A DNA stretch of 64,000 nucleotides. It comes from JAANXG01 sp034520625. Its GTDB lineage: Bacteria > Pseudomonadota > Gammaproteobacteria > Arenicellales > JAANXG01. The notes beneath the pieces are model-generated. The model ran no database searches, was not told the DNA's origin, and saw only the letters and a list, made by a program, of their open reading frames with translations. The stretch's first letter is position 1. Each line of letters begins with the position of its first letter. Location: positions 170,933-234,932 of the forward strand of contig JAXHNI010000013.1 of NCBI GenBank assembly GCA_034520625.1, given 5' to 3'. Both the position numbers and the translations under genes were made by a program. This document shows, piece by piece, positions 35,601 to 47,600 of the stretch.

Positions 35601-38600
35601 TCGTCGGCAATATCGACCACCGGGTTGACCGTCAGATCCACCGTCACCGTCTCGGTATCACCGTTCACGTCCTCAACGTCGTAGGTGAAGCCGTCCGAGC
35701 CGTTGAAGTCGGCATCCGGGGTATAGGTGAACGTCCCATCCGGGCTCAGCGACACCGCGCCGTTGCTGGCGTCAGCATTTAGGCTGGTAGTTCGCCGCGG
35801 CACTGAAGGTGTCGTTGGTCGACACGTCGTCGCTGAGCGCCGTGTCCTCGTCGGTGGTGAAGCTGTCGGCCACGCCGTCAGCGACCGGGCTGACTGTGAT
35901 ATCGACCGCCACCGTCTCCGTATCACCGTTCACGTCTTCAACGTCATAGGTGAAGCTGTCGGCGCCGTTGAAGTCGGCATCCGGTGTGTAATCGAAGGTG
36001 CCGTCGCCATTGAGGGCCAGCGTGCCGTTGCTCACATCCGTGCTTGACGCTGTAGGTGGCCGCGGCACTGAACGTATCATTGGCCGATACGTCGGCGCTC
36101 AGCACCGTGTCTTCATCGGTCGTGAAGCTGTCGCGCCACGCCGTCAGCGACCGCGTTGACCGTGACGTTGACCGTCGCCGTCTCGGTCACACCGCCCGAG
36201 GTCACCGTGTAGGTGTAGCTGTCCGTGCCGTTGAAGTCGGGATCCGGCGTGTAGGTCACCGTCCCGTTATTGTTGTTGGCCACCGTGCCGTTCGTACCCT
36301 GGGTCACGGCCGTCACCGACGGTGTGCCCTCGAAGCTGTCGTTCGCTAGCACATCCACGGTGTTGGCGGTGTCCTCGTCCGTCGTCTGCGTATCATCGGC
36401 GATGTCAACCACCGCGTTGACCGTCACGTTCACCGTCGCCGTCTCGGTTACACCCCCCGAGGTCACCGTGTAGCTGTAGCTGTCCGTGCCGTTGAAGTCG
36501 GGATCCGGCGTGTAGGTCACCGTGCCGGCCGCCGCATCGACGATGCTCACCGTGCCGTTGGCGCCCTGGGTCACCGCGGTGATCGACGGGCTGCCCTCGA
36601 AGCTGTCGTTATCGAGCAGGTTGTCGGTGGTGCTGCCATCCTCGGCCACTGTGGCCGTGTCGTCGGCAATATCAACCACCGGGTTGACCGTCAGATCCAC
36701 CGTCACCGTCTCGGTATCACCGTTCACGTCCTCAACGTCGTAGGTGAAGCCGTCCGAGCCGTTGAAGTCGGCATCCGGGGTATAGGTGAACGTCCCATCC
36801 GGGCTCAGCGACACCGCGCCGTTGCTGGCGTCAGCATTTAGGCTGTAGTTCGCCGCGGCACTGAAGGTGTCGTTGGTCGACACGTCGTCGCTGAGCACCG
36901 TGTCCTCGTCGGTGGTGAAGCTGTCGGCGACGCCGTCAGCGACCGCATTGACGGTGACGTTGACCGTCGCCGTCTCGATCACACCGCCCGAGGTCACCGT
37001 GTATTCGTAGCTGTCCGTACCGTTGAAGTCGTCGTCCGGCGTGTAGGTCACCGTACCGTCGTTATTGTTCACGACCGTGCCGTTCGCGCCCTGGGTCACC
37101 GCAGTGATCAACGGGCTGCCCTCGAAGCTGTCGTTGGCCAGCAGATTGTCGGTGGTGCTCCCATCCTCGGCCACTGTGGCCGTGTCATCGGCGATGTCAT
37201 CAACCGGGTTGACCGTCAGAGCCACCGTCACCGTCTCGGTATCACCGTTCACGTCTTCAACGTCATAGGTGAAGCTGTCGGCGCCGTTGAAGTCGGCATC
37301 CGGTGTGTAATCGAAGGTGCCGTCGCCATTGAGGGCCAGCGTGCCGTTGCTCACATCCGTGTTGACGCTGTAGGTGGCCGCGGCACTGAACGTATCATTG
37401 GCCGATACGTCGGCGCTCAGCACCGTGTCTTCATCGGTCGTGAAGCTGTCCGCCACACCGTCATCGACTGCGGTGACGGTCACGTTGACCGTCGCGGTCT
37501 CGGTCACACCCCCCGAGGTCACCGTGTAGGTGTAGCTGTCCGTGCCGTTGAAGTCGGGATCCGGCGTGTAGGTCACCGTCCCGTTATTGTTGTTGGCCAC
37601 CGTGCCGTTCGTACCCTGGGTCACGGCCGTCACCGACGGTGTGCCCTCGAAGCTGTCGTTCGCTAGCACATCCACGGTGTTGGCGGTGTCCTCGTCCGTC
37701 GTCTGCGTATCATCGGCGATGTCAACCACCGCGTTGACCGTCACGTTCACCGTCGCCGTCTCGGTTACACCCCCCGAGGTCACCGTGTAGCTGTAGCTGT
37801 CCGTGCCGTTGAAGTCGGGATCCGGCGTGTAGGTCACCGTGCCGGCCGCCGCATCGACGATGCTCACCGTGCCGTTGGCGCCCTGGGTCACCGCGGTGAT
37901 CGACGGGCTGCCCTCGAAGCTGTCGTTATCGAGCAGGTTGTCGGTGGTGCTGCCATCCTCGGCCACTGTGGCCGTGTCGTCGGCAATATCAACCACCGGG
38001 TTGACCGTGACGTTGACCGTCGCCGTCTCGGTTACACCTCCCGAGGTCACCGTGTATTCGTAGCTGTCCGTGCCGTTGAAGTCCGCGTCCGGGGTGTAGG
38101 TCACCGTGCCGTCGTTGTTGTTGGTCACGGTGCCGTTCGTGCCCTGCGTGACCCCCGTCACCGTCGGGCTGCCCTCGAACGTGTCGTTGGCCAGCACATT
38201 CACCGTGTCCGGCGTGTCCTCGTCCGTCGTCTGCGTGTCGTCAGCAATATCGACCACCGAATCAACGTCAATCCCCATGCGGTTGGTCGCATCCGCGAAC
38301 TTACCCGGCAGACCATCCGAGGCTCCATCGTCCTTGACGCGGAACGTCGAAGTCGGTAAAGCGGGTCGCCGTTCTGATCGGCCGTCGGGATGTAGACCAA
38401 CTTGCCGTCGCCGATGTCCGTGGCGCTGATCTCCTGGTTCAGGGAAACGGCGCTGCCGTCGAGCTCCAGAGAACCCACTCCCGGCAGTGATTCGATCCGC
38501 ACCAGCTCGAGTGCGTCGGTCTCATCACCGGGCTGGGTGAAGCCGAAATCCGACTCCGCAAAGGTGTACGTCGTATCCTCATTGGTGGTGACGGTGTTGT

Positions 38601-41600
38601 CTGCGCCCTCGGGTGGATCATTGACCGCCGTGATTTCGACACTGCCAGCGAGCCCGACCATCTGGCTGTTGCCTTGGTCGGCGTTGGTGCTGTCGGCGTC
38701 GTCGCCGTCGGCGTCGAGGTTCTCGTTGTCGGCGACGGTGATCGAGAAGTTCCGCAGTCCGGCCGGCGGAGTGTCGCTGGTGTGCTGATAGCGTAGATCC
38801 TGGAGTATGGCGTCGACCTGGGTGAAGGTCGCGCCGGTGCTCAGATCGATAACCAGGTCGTTGCCGTCGTCACCGCCCGAGGCCGAAGCAATACCCGTCA
38901 AGGCGTTATTCACCAGGAACTGGTCGCCGGTCTGAGCACTACTGTCCAGTGATACCGTGATCCGGCCGGCGCCGAAGGTGGCGCTGTCCAGCGTGGCGGT
39001 GGTGGCCGGGTCAACGTCGCCCAGGTTCGGCGACCCGCTCAACAGAAAAGCCTCGTCCGTGCCGGTTGACGTAGCGCCGTCCTCGGTAAGGATAATTTCC
39101 TGTGCCGTATCCATTATGGTCGGCGCGTCGTTGACCGCAGTGACCACCGCGTCAATGACGACGCTTTCGGCCGAAACCAAAGCCTGCAGATCATTGGCCG
39201 ACGGGTCATCGGCGGTGTTATAGATTTCAGGGGCCGCCGAGCTCGTGGTAAATGATGGCAGATCGATACCGTCATCGCTGAACTCGTCTGTCTCCACCGC
39301 GTGCACGCTCAGGGTCGGCCGCGTCACGCCGTCGGTGTTGGCATTGGCATCCGGTACGAACTGAACGCGGGCGTCGGCATTAAGCAGCAATGCCTGCGTG
39401 TCGCTGATGCCTCCGGTTATGTTGCCGTCGAAAGTCGTCAGATCCTCAAAGCCGGAGCCCAGATCCACCTGCCACGCTCCAAGACCCGCCGCGTCGAAGC
39501 CGGTCAAGGCGACGCCCGCAAAGCTACTGACCTGGTCCGGATCCACGAAGCTGGATTCGAGCAGATCGCGTAGGGTCTGCCCACCGGCCGGCGTGCCGTC
39601 TTCAACGGCGCTTAGAGTAGCGCCGGCCGTTAACGACGGCGCGTCATTGGTGGCCGTCAAGGCGACGTTAACCACCGCCGTGGTCGTGCCCGTGCTCGGG
39701 CTCTCGCTGCCCTGGGCGCCGACATTGGCATCGTCATTGCCGTCATCGAAAGTCACGGCAACCTGCTTGGTGCCGTCCTCGATCGTCGGGTCGTCCGAGT
39801 TGAAGGCCAGGTTCTGCAGGATCGCATCCACCGCCGACTTGTCGGCGGCGCTGTTGAAGCGGATCTCCAGGCGGCCGCTGTCGGCACCCCCATCGGTATC
39901 CACGCTGTTGTCCACGATGGTGGCGACCGGCGTGCCGTTGAACGTGATCGACGAGCCGTCGTTGAAGATGCGCTGACCCGAAGTGACAGTGTCCCCGCCG
40001 CTGATGCCGACGTTGTTCTCGCCGCTGCGAACGAAGAAGAAATCGAAGGAATCGGCGCCGTTGTTATCCTGCACCGTCAAGCTGGCGCCATCGAAATCGT
40101 CCTCCGTCGTGGCGTTCAAGCCGTTGTCGACCAGCTCAATTTCCTCGGCCAGGACGGCCTCGAGGCCGGCATCCAGGGCAATGGCCGCCCCCTGGGCGTC
40201 GGAGATGGGCTCTTCGAACGAAACTGTGTCTCCGTCCAGATTACCCAGAATCGGATCATCGTTGACCGGTGATATGGACGCCGTCACGTTCACTGACGAC
40301 CCGGCGATGTCGCTGTCGCCGCCGTTGTCGGTGGCGTCGCCGCGCACTACAGTGGTGGAATCCGTGAAGTTCCTGCTTCCATCGCTGTCGTCCACCGCGC
40401 GGACCGACAGCGACGGCACGGCGGAAAAATTCTGATCATTGGCGTTCGGGTCCGGCAGAAAGCGCAGGCGCGCGGCGGTGTCCAGGAACAGTGCGTTCGC
40501 GGCTGGATCGGCGATGGGACCCACATCGCTCCAGGTTACGCCGTTGTCCGCTGAGTACTGCCAGACACCCTCGGTCGAGTCGCTGTTATCCGAGTCGATA
40601 GCGATACCCGCCAGGCTGTCACCCGAATCCGGGTCGGTGAACTGCCCTCCCAGGAGCGAGGACACAGTGTCGCCGGCGGGGTCGGCCACGTCCTCGACGT
40701 CGCTCACCGTGGCACCGTTCTGAAAACCGGGAGCGTCGTTGGTCGAAGTGACATTGACGGTAAAGGTACCGGTGGCCGATGCGCTACCGCCGCTGCCCTG
40801 CGGGCCTTCGTTACCGTCGTTGAAGACCACATCCACGGACACGCTGGAGCCCGCGTCGTCGTCCACGCTGTTGTAGGTCAACCGCTGCATGACGGCCGAG
40901 ACATCAGTCTGTCCAGCGCTTGCATTAAAGGTCACAACCAGGCGGCCGGTTGAGCCGTCCTCGGTAACAGTGGCGACGTCCGTGCTGTTCACGGAGACCG
41001 TACCACCGCTCACCGACACTGTTCCGTCGGTATCGATATCAAAACGGTCGTCGGCAAACACTCCGCCGCTGCGCTGTACGGTGACGGTGCTAGAGCCGAA
41101 GTCATCCTCGGATTGCTCCGTGAGCTCGACATCCCGGTCCAGGGTGAAGTTGCCGTCCGCGTCCAGCACCACCGGCGTACCGGCAACGCCGGAGCCGCTG
41201 CCCTCGACGAAGGTGACGGTGTCACCATCGCCGGAGATTTCCGGCGCGTCGTTGACCGCATTGACGTTCAGGGTCGCGGTGCCCGCATCGCTCTCGGCAC
41301 CGGCGGCATCAATGGCGGTGTACTGGAACGTCGGCGCGCCGCCCTGGCTGTTGTTGAAATCGGCATCCGGCTCGAAGGTCATGTCCGTCGCCTGCGCGAC
41401 GGTGATTACATCGTTGGCATTGACCGCGTCTCCGTTGCCGTCCTTGAGTGTGCCGTTGCCCGGCAGCGTGTCGATGCGGAAGGATTCTACCACCGCGTCA
41501 CTAGTGTCGTTGGTGCCAGTATCCACGGTGTCCGACGGCAGCGTGAAAGTCAGGGTGCCGTCCTCGTCGCCGGTTACGGTCAGATCCTGAATAATTGGAT

Positions 41601-44600
41601 CGTCGTTGACCGGGCTCACCGTGATGCCGACGCTGTCATTCGCCTGTTTGGCGCCGCCCAGATCCCCGGTGTTGCCCTGGTCTTCTACAGTGATTCCGAT
41701 TGAATCAGAGCCGTGGAAATTGGCGTCGCCCTGGTAGATAAGGCCGTCGCCCAGAGCGGCATTGATATTGGTCCGGGTGCCGGTGAAGACCAGCGTGCCG
41801 TCGCTGCCGTCGCCATCGTCAAGCGTCAGACCGGTGGTATCGCCGAGCGCCAGGGAGCCATTGGAGACCGAAAGCGTCACCCGGGCCTCGCCGGAGCCGA
41901 CGTCCACATCGTCGAACGACAAGGCATTGCTGTTTGCCGTGGACAGCGTCAGCGGCTCGTCCTCGTTGACGAACTGATCGGCCGGCTTGTTAATGGTCGG
42001 CGCGTCGTTGACCGACAGAATCTGAATACCGACGCTCGCGGTGGCCTGCTCATAGTTGATATTGCTGTCACCATCATCCGGAAGCTCGGTGAATACGCGT
42101 CCGGTTAGCACGGGGTCATCGGGGTCTGTGCCGGTGTTGCCCTGGTCGCGGACGGTAATATTCAGCGTGTCCGCGCCCGTTTCGTTGGCGCCACCCTGAT
42201 ATTTGAGCGAATCAAGCGTCGCGTTCACATCAACCCGCGTGCCGGTGATGGTCAAGGAGCTGGTACCGTTGCCGGCCAGGGTCGCCGACCCCACAGCGCC
42301 TGCGGTCAGCGACCCTTTGGTTACCACGAGCGTCACTTCGGCATCACCGCCGGCGATATCAGGGTCATCAATCACGATACCGGCCAGATCCAGAATTTTG
42401 TCCTCGACGACGCTCTTGTCATTGGGGACTGCCACCGTCGGTGGGTCGTTGATCGGCTGAACCTCGATATCGAAGGTCTCGCTGGGCTCGTTGCCGCCAC
42501 CGCCGTCGGACACCGTGAAATCGAACGAGTCGGAGAAGTTCTCGCTGGCGTCGTGCAGATACTCGACTTTGTTGTCGATCAGGTCCTGCTGGGTGAACAC
42601 ACTGCCGACGTTGAGCACGGTGCCATCAAGCAGGATCCGGCCGTGGCTGACGTTCGCGTCGATCCGGAACTGGCGTTGAATCTCACTGTTGTCAACGTCC
42701 GAAGCGGACAGGTCCGCCGTGGTGATCTTGACGCGCTCACCCTGGAACAGTGCGTTGCCGCCATCCGCTGTGAAGCCCCCGTTGGTATCGATGAACGGAT
42801 CGTCGTTGATGTCGGCGATGGCCACGTCGACCGAGGCAGCAGCGCTTTCGGCTCCGTCGGAGTCGGTGGCCTTGACATCGAAGCTGTCCGAGAAATTCTG
42901 TGTGTCATCGTGGACGTACCGGACCTGGTTGTTGTCCACCTGCGCCTGGGTGAAGGTATCGTTGACGGACAGCGTGGTGTCGAACATGCCGTCGTCATTG
43001 GAATCCAGCTCCAGCGTGCCGTGCTGCGCGTCACTGGTCAGCGTTAACGTCAAACTGGAATCGACGTCCTCGGCGTCAGTGGCGCTGATCTGGCCGGCGA
43101 CGTCGATGGTGCCACCCTGGATGACGGAGAAGCTACCACCGGTGACCTCGGGCATATCGTTGCTGGGAGTCACCGTGATATTGAAGCTATCGCTCGTCTC
43201 CTTGGAAGAACCATCACTCACCGTGAAACCAAAGCTGCCGGTGTGGACCTCGGGATCGAGCGTATCGTCATGCTCGAAGACGAGCTTTCCGGCCGCCAGA
43301 TCGGAGCGACGGAAAGTGTTCCCGGCCGACAGCTCGACGCCATCCAGTCGCAGCCGGCCGTGGTCCGGAGTGCTGTCGAGGCGAATGTTGAGATCGTTGT
43401 CGACGTTGTCAACGTCAGTAACGTCGAGCAGCGTGTCGTCGATGGTGACCGAGCCGCCTTCGGTCGCCACGTTGGCGCCCGTGTTGGTCTCGACAACCGG
43501 CCCGTCGTTTTCAGCCAGGACGCGTATGGTCACGGTCGTGGAGTCGGTATCACCGTCCGCGTCCTCGATGGTGTAATCGAAGGAAGCCGTGCCGGCGAAA
43601 TCTATGTCCGGCGTGAATGTGACCTCGGCATTAAGATCCGTTCCGGCATCGCTGAGACTCACCGTGCCGTTGACAGGGTTCGATACCGCCGTGATGTTGA
43701 GGTCGGTATCGCCGCTATCGTTGCCGAGCAGCACCGTTTCATCGATCACCAGCGTTTCATCCTCGCCAATAAAGAACTGCTCCGGGTTGGCCACCGCGGG
43801 GTCATCGACGCCTACATTGGGGTCGGTGCCCCCGCCGGGCGTCCCGCCGCCGCCAATAGGCCCGTCGCCGCCGATCTCGCCGCCGCCGTCCGGCCCGTCA
43901 TCGTTGATGTCCGTGACGAGTATATCCACGATCAGCTCGGTGGGCGTGCCGCCGCCGAACACACCGCCGGAACGGTCACGCAGCGTGACCCCAAGCACGT
44001 CGTCGGCCACGCTTTGACCGCCGTGCACGAACTCGACCAGGCCGGCGTCCACGTCGGCTTGTGTAAAGGTGGCGCCTTCGCCGCTCGGCACCCCGTCAAT
44101 GCGCATGAAGCCGGTGGCCGGACGGGTCGTGATCTCATAGGTGACATCGGAGGCCGTGTCGTCCACGTCGACATCGGTGGCGTCGAGCTGGGTCACGGAC
44201 AACGCCGTCGTCGAGCCCTCGTCGATGACGAGATCGCCCGGCACGCCCGGTTCGGGCTGCGGGGCGTCGTTGACCGGCACGACGTCGATGAAGGTGCTGA
44301 CTTCGGCGCCCAGGGCTGTGCCGCCGCTGTCGAGGGCCTCGAAAGAGAAGCTCACCGAGCCGCTGCCATTGCGGTTGAAGTCGGCATTCGGAAGAAATGT
44401 CAGGTCGGTACCGGCCTGCGATGCAATCGAATCACCGCCGCTGATCGCGGCCTCCATTCCATTCAATGTACCGCTGCCGTCGCTGTCCACGAACAGCACG
44501 CCATTACCAGACAGGGCCGGAGACAGGCTATTGACGCGAAAGTCCGCCACGTTCGGATCGGCAATCTGGAGACCAAGATCGAGGTCCAGCACGGTATCCT

Positions 44601-47600
44601 CGAGCATTTGTACGCTGCGGTTCTCGTTCAGGCCGCTTTCGGTGGTGTCCTGAATGGTAAGGTTGATCGATGCGGACGGAATCACGGCCCCAGCGCCGTC
44701 GCGCAGACTCACATTAAAGCTGTCGCTGTTGTCCGGGCCGCCGTCGTTGGTATAGACAAGCTCGCTCAATCGCGCGGCACTGAAGGTCGAACCGACATTG
44801 ACCGGCGCGCTGGTCGCGCCGTCGTCCAGCGAGAGCGCGCCCGAGCCCGGTATCGCTTCAATACGGAACATGAGCTGCTCGTCGGTGTTATCCACGTCGA
44901 ACACTTCGATATTCGCCGGGCCGAAAGTCAGTGACTCGCCCCGGATCACATCGGCGGAGAGCGTCGTGCCACCCGTGTCGGTATCGCCGGGCACGTTGAG
45001 CACCGGCGCGTCGTTGATCGGCGATACCTCAATGGCCAGAGTGCGGCTGAGGGTCTCCGGACCGATGTCGACGTCGTAATCAAAAGACTGTTGGCCGCCG
45101 GTGGTGTCCTGCTCGTGGGTAAACTTCAGGATACCCGCATTGATATCCGCCTGGGTGAAGGAGTCACCGTTGCCGAGCGCCTCCCCCGTGTCTGCCACGC
45201 CGCTGCCATCGGAGTCCAGGAACAAGGTGCCCTCATTCAACGTCGAGCCCGTGATGTTGAAGGTGATCTGATCAGCTTCCGTTTCGACGTCAACAATCTC
45301 CAGCACGCTGGCGTCGATTACGCCCGTCTGGTTCTCGTCAATCAGCAGGCTCTCATCGGTCACGATTTCAGCGAGGTCGTTCACCGCGGTAACCGTGGTC
45401 TCCAGGGCGCCGCCAACCGGGTCCATGTCCGTGTCGCCGCTCGTGGTGTCCACCGTTTGGCGGCTTGAAGGATCCGTAGTGAACGCCCGGCTGCCAGTGT
45501 CGTCGATAGCGTGGAGCGTCAGTGCACCTACCGCGCCGTTGAAGTTTTCGGCGGGCTGAAAGCGCAGATGGGCATCCTTGTCGAGGGCGAGCGCCACACT
45601 CGAGCTTACTGTGCCGACATCATCCCAGGACTCGCCGTTGTCGAGAGAAAACTGCCACGCGCCGCTGGCCGGATCGCTGCCATCGGCGCTGATCGCGCCG
45701 CCGGCAAGTGCATCGCCGTCGGCGTCGCTGTAATCGACCAGCAGATTGGCGATGGTCTCGCCAGGCGGCTCGTTGGTGTCCTCGAGCACGGCGGCCAGAG
45801 TGGCGTCGCCGGTCAGCGGGGTATCAGCCACTGCGTTCACGGTCACAGCTATGCTCGCGGAATCGACCTGATTGCCGCCGGCCCCGCTTTCGCCCAGGTC
45901 ATCAACCGTGACCTCAATGCTGTCCGGCCCGTTGAAATCGGTATTGCCCTGATAAGCCAGTCCGTCCAGCGCGGCATTAATGTCGGCAATGCTGCCCTGC
46001 ACGGTCACGCTGGCGCTGCCATCGGCCCCGTCCGTAACGCTCAGCCCTGTCAGGCCATTGAGGGCGACGGTACCGTTGGCAGCACTAACGGTGGTCTCCA
46101 CGGTGGCGCCGCCGGCATCGGCATCCGCCAGGACCGGCGCATTGACCCCGCTCAGGGTGAGCGTCGTGTCCTCGCCCACCGTCTGGCTTCCGGGCACACT
46201 GACCACCGGGGTGTCATTGATAGCTTGCACTGAAATATCGAGGCTGCGGCCGGTCAGGTCGGCGTTGTCCGGCCCGGATACCGAGTAGCTCACCGCCAGC
46301 GATCCGGCAGTCTCCTCGCCGTCGTGGACGTAAACCACGTTGCCGTCGTTGATGTCCGCCTGGGTAAACGTGTCGCCATTATCGACAGCGCCGCCGTTGA
46401 CAAGAAGCTGCCCTTCGGACACTGCGGACTCCAGGGTAAATGTCACCTGATCGGGAGTCAGATCCGGATCGGTAATATTCAGCTCACCTTGTTGAATCGT
46501 CTTACTGGCGCCCTCGTCCACGCTGATGCCCGTGTCGGCGGTGACCGTAAACGGATCCGGCACAGCGTTGATGCTGGTATCGAGGGAATTGCCGCTATCG
46601 TCGGTATCCGTATTGCCCGGATCGGTGACGTCGACGTGTTGTTCGGTTGTGCCATCGGTAAAGGTTCGAGCGGCGCTGTCATCGACAGCATGAATGGTCA
46701 GCGCGCCGACATCGCCATTGAAGTCCGGGGCCGGGTCGAAACGCAGGCTGGTATCACCGGCCAGGAGCAAGGCGTTGGTTTGACTGACCGAAACGGTATC
46801 GATGTTGGTCCAGTCGCTGGAACCGCTCACCTGGTACTGCCAGACGCCGCTGGCGGGATCGCTGGCATCATCGCTGACGGCGACACCGGCAAGCTGGTCG
46901 CCGCTGTCGACGTCCTCGAACAATCCACCGACCAGGTTGCTCACCGTTTCACCCGGCGGCTCACTGGTATCCTCATCGACAGGATCGAGCGTCGCATCGC
47001 CGCTCAAGTTCGGCGAATCGGGCTGGGGCGTGATGTCGATACTGAAACTGGTCTGGCTTTCGAAGCCGCTGGTGGTGGTGTCGTCCTGGTCGACGCTGAT
47101 GGTAATCGTGGCCGTTTCCGTGGCGTCCGCCGCCGGGGTATAGGTCAGTCCGTCCAGAAAGTCGTTGATATCGCTGAGACTGCCTGTGGCCGTGAGCTGT
47201 GGCGCGGAAACGCCGGCGTTGCTGAGCTGCCCGGTACCGGAATCGATGGAGGCCACCGCTATCATGTCACTGTCACCACCGGTGACCTCGAGGTTCAACG
47301 AGGAGAAATCCAGGCTGGTATCCTCATCGATCGTCTGGTCGCCGGGTTCCTGAGAAAAGGTGGCGCTCTGCAGCAGCGCGCTGAACCCGGTCGCCTCGAT
47401 GGTGCTCGTTTCGATGCTGCCCGTCGAATACTCAAGATGCCAATCACCGCCGAGCTCGGCCGAACCGGTGTCGTCGACCGAAGCCGCGACATCAACGCCG
47501 CCGGCGAGCTCGGAAACCTGCTCAACGAACGATTCGCCGTCGTGCCCGGCCGCGATGTCGCAGCCGTACAGCAACAGCTCGCCGCCGCGGGCCATGGCAT

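Noticed and set aside
30540..38060. CRISPR-like regular repeats
   Set aside because: The periodicity is 528 bp or more and in frame with a protein; there are no short spacers.
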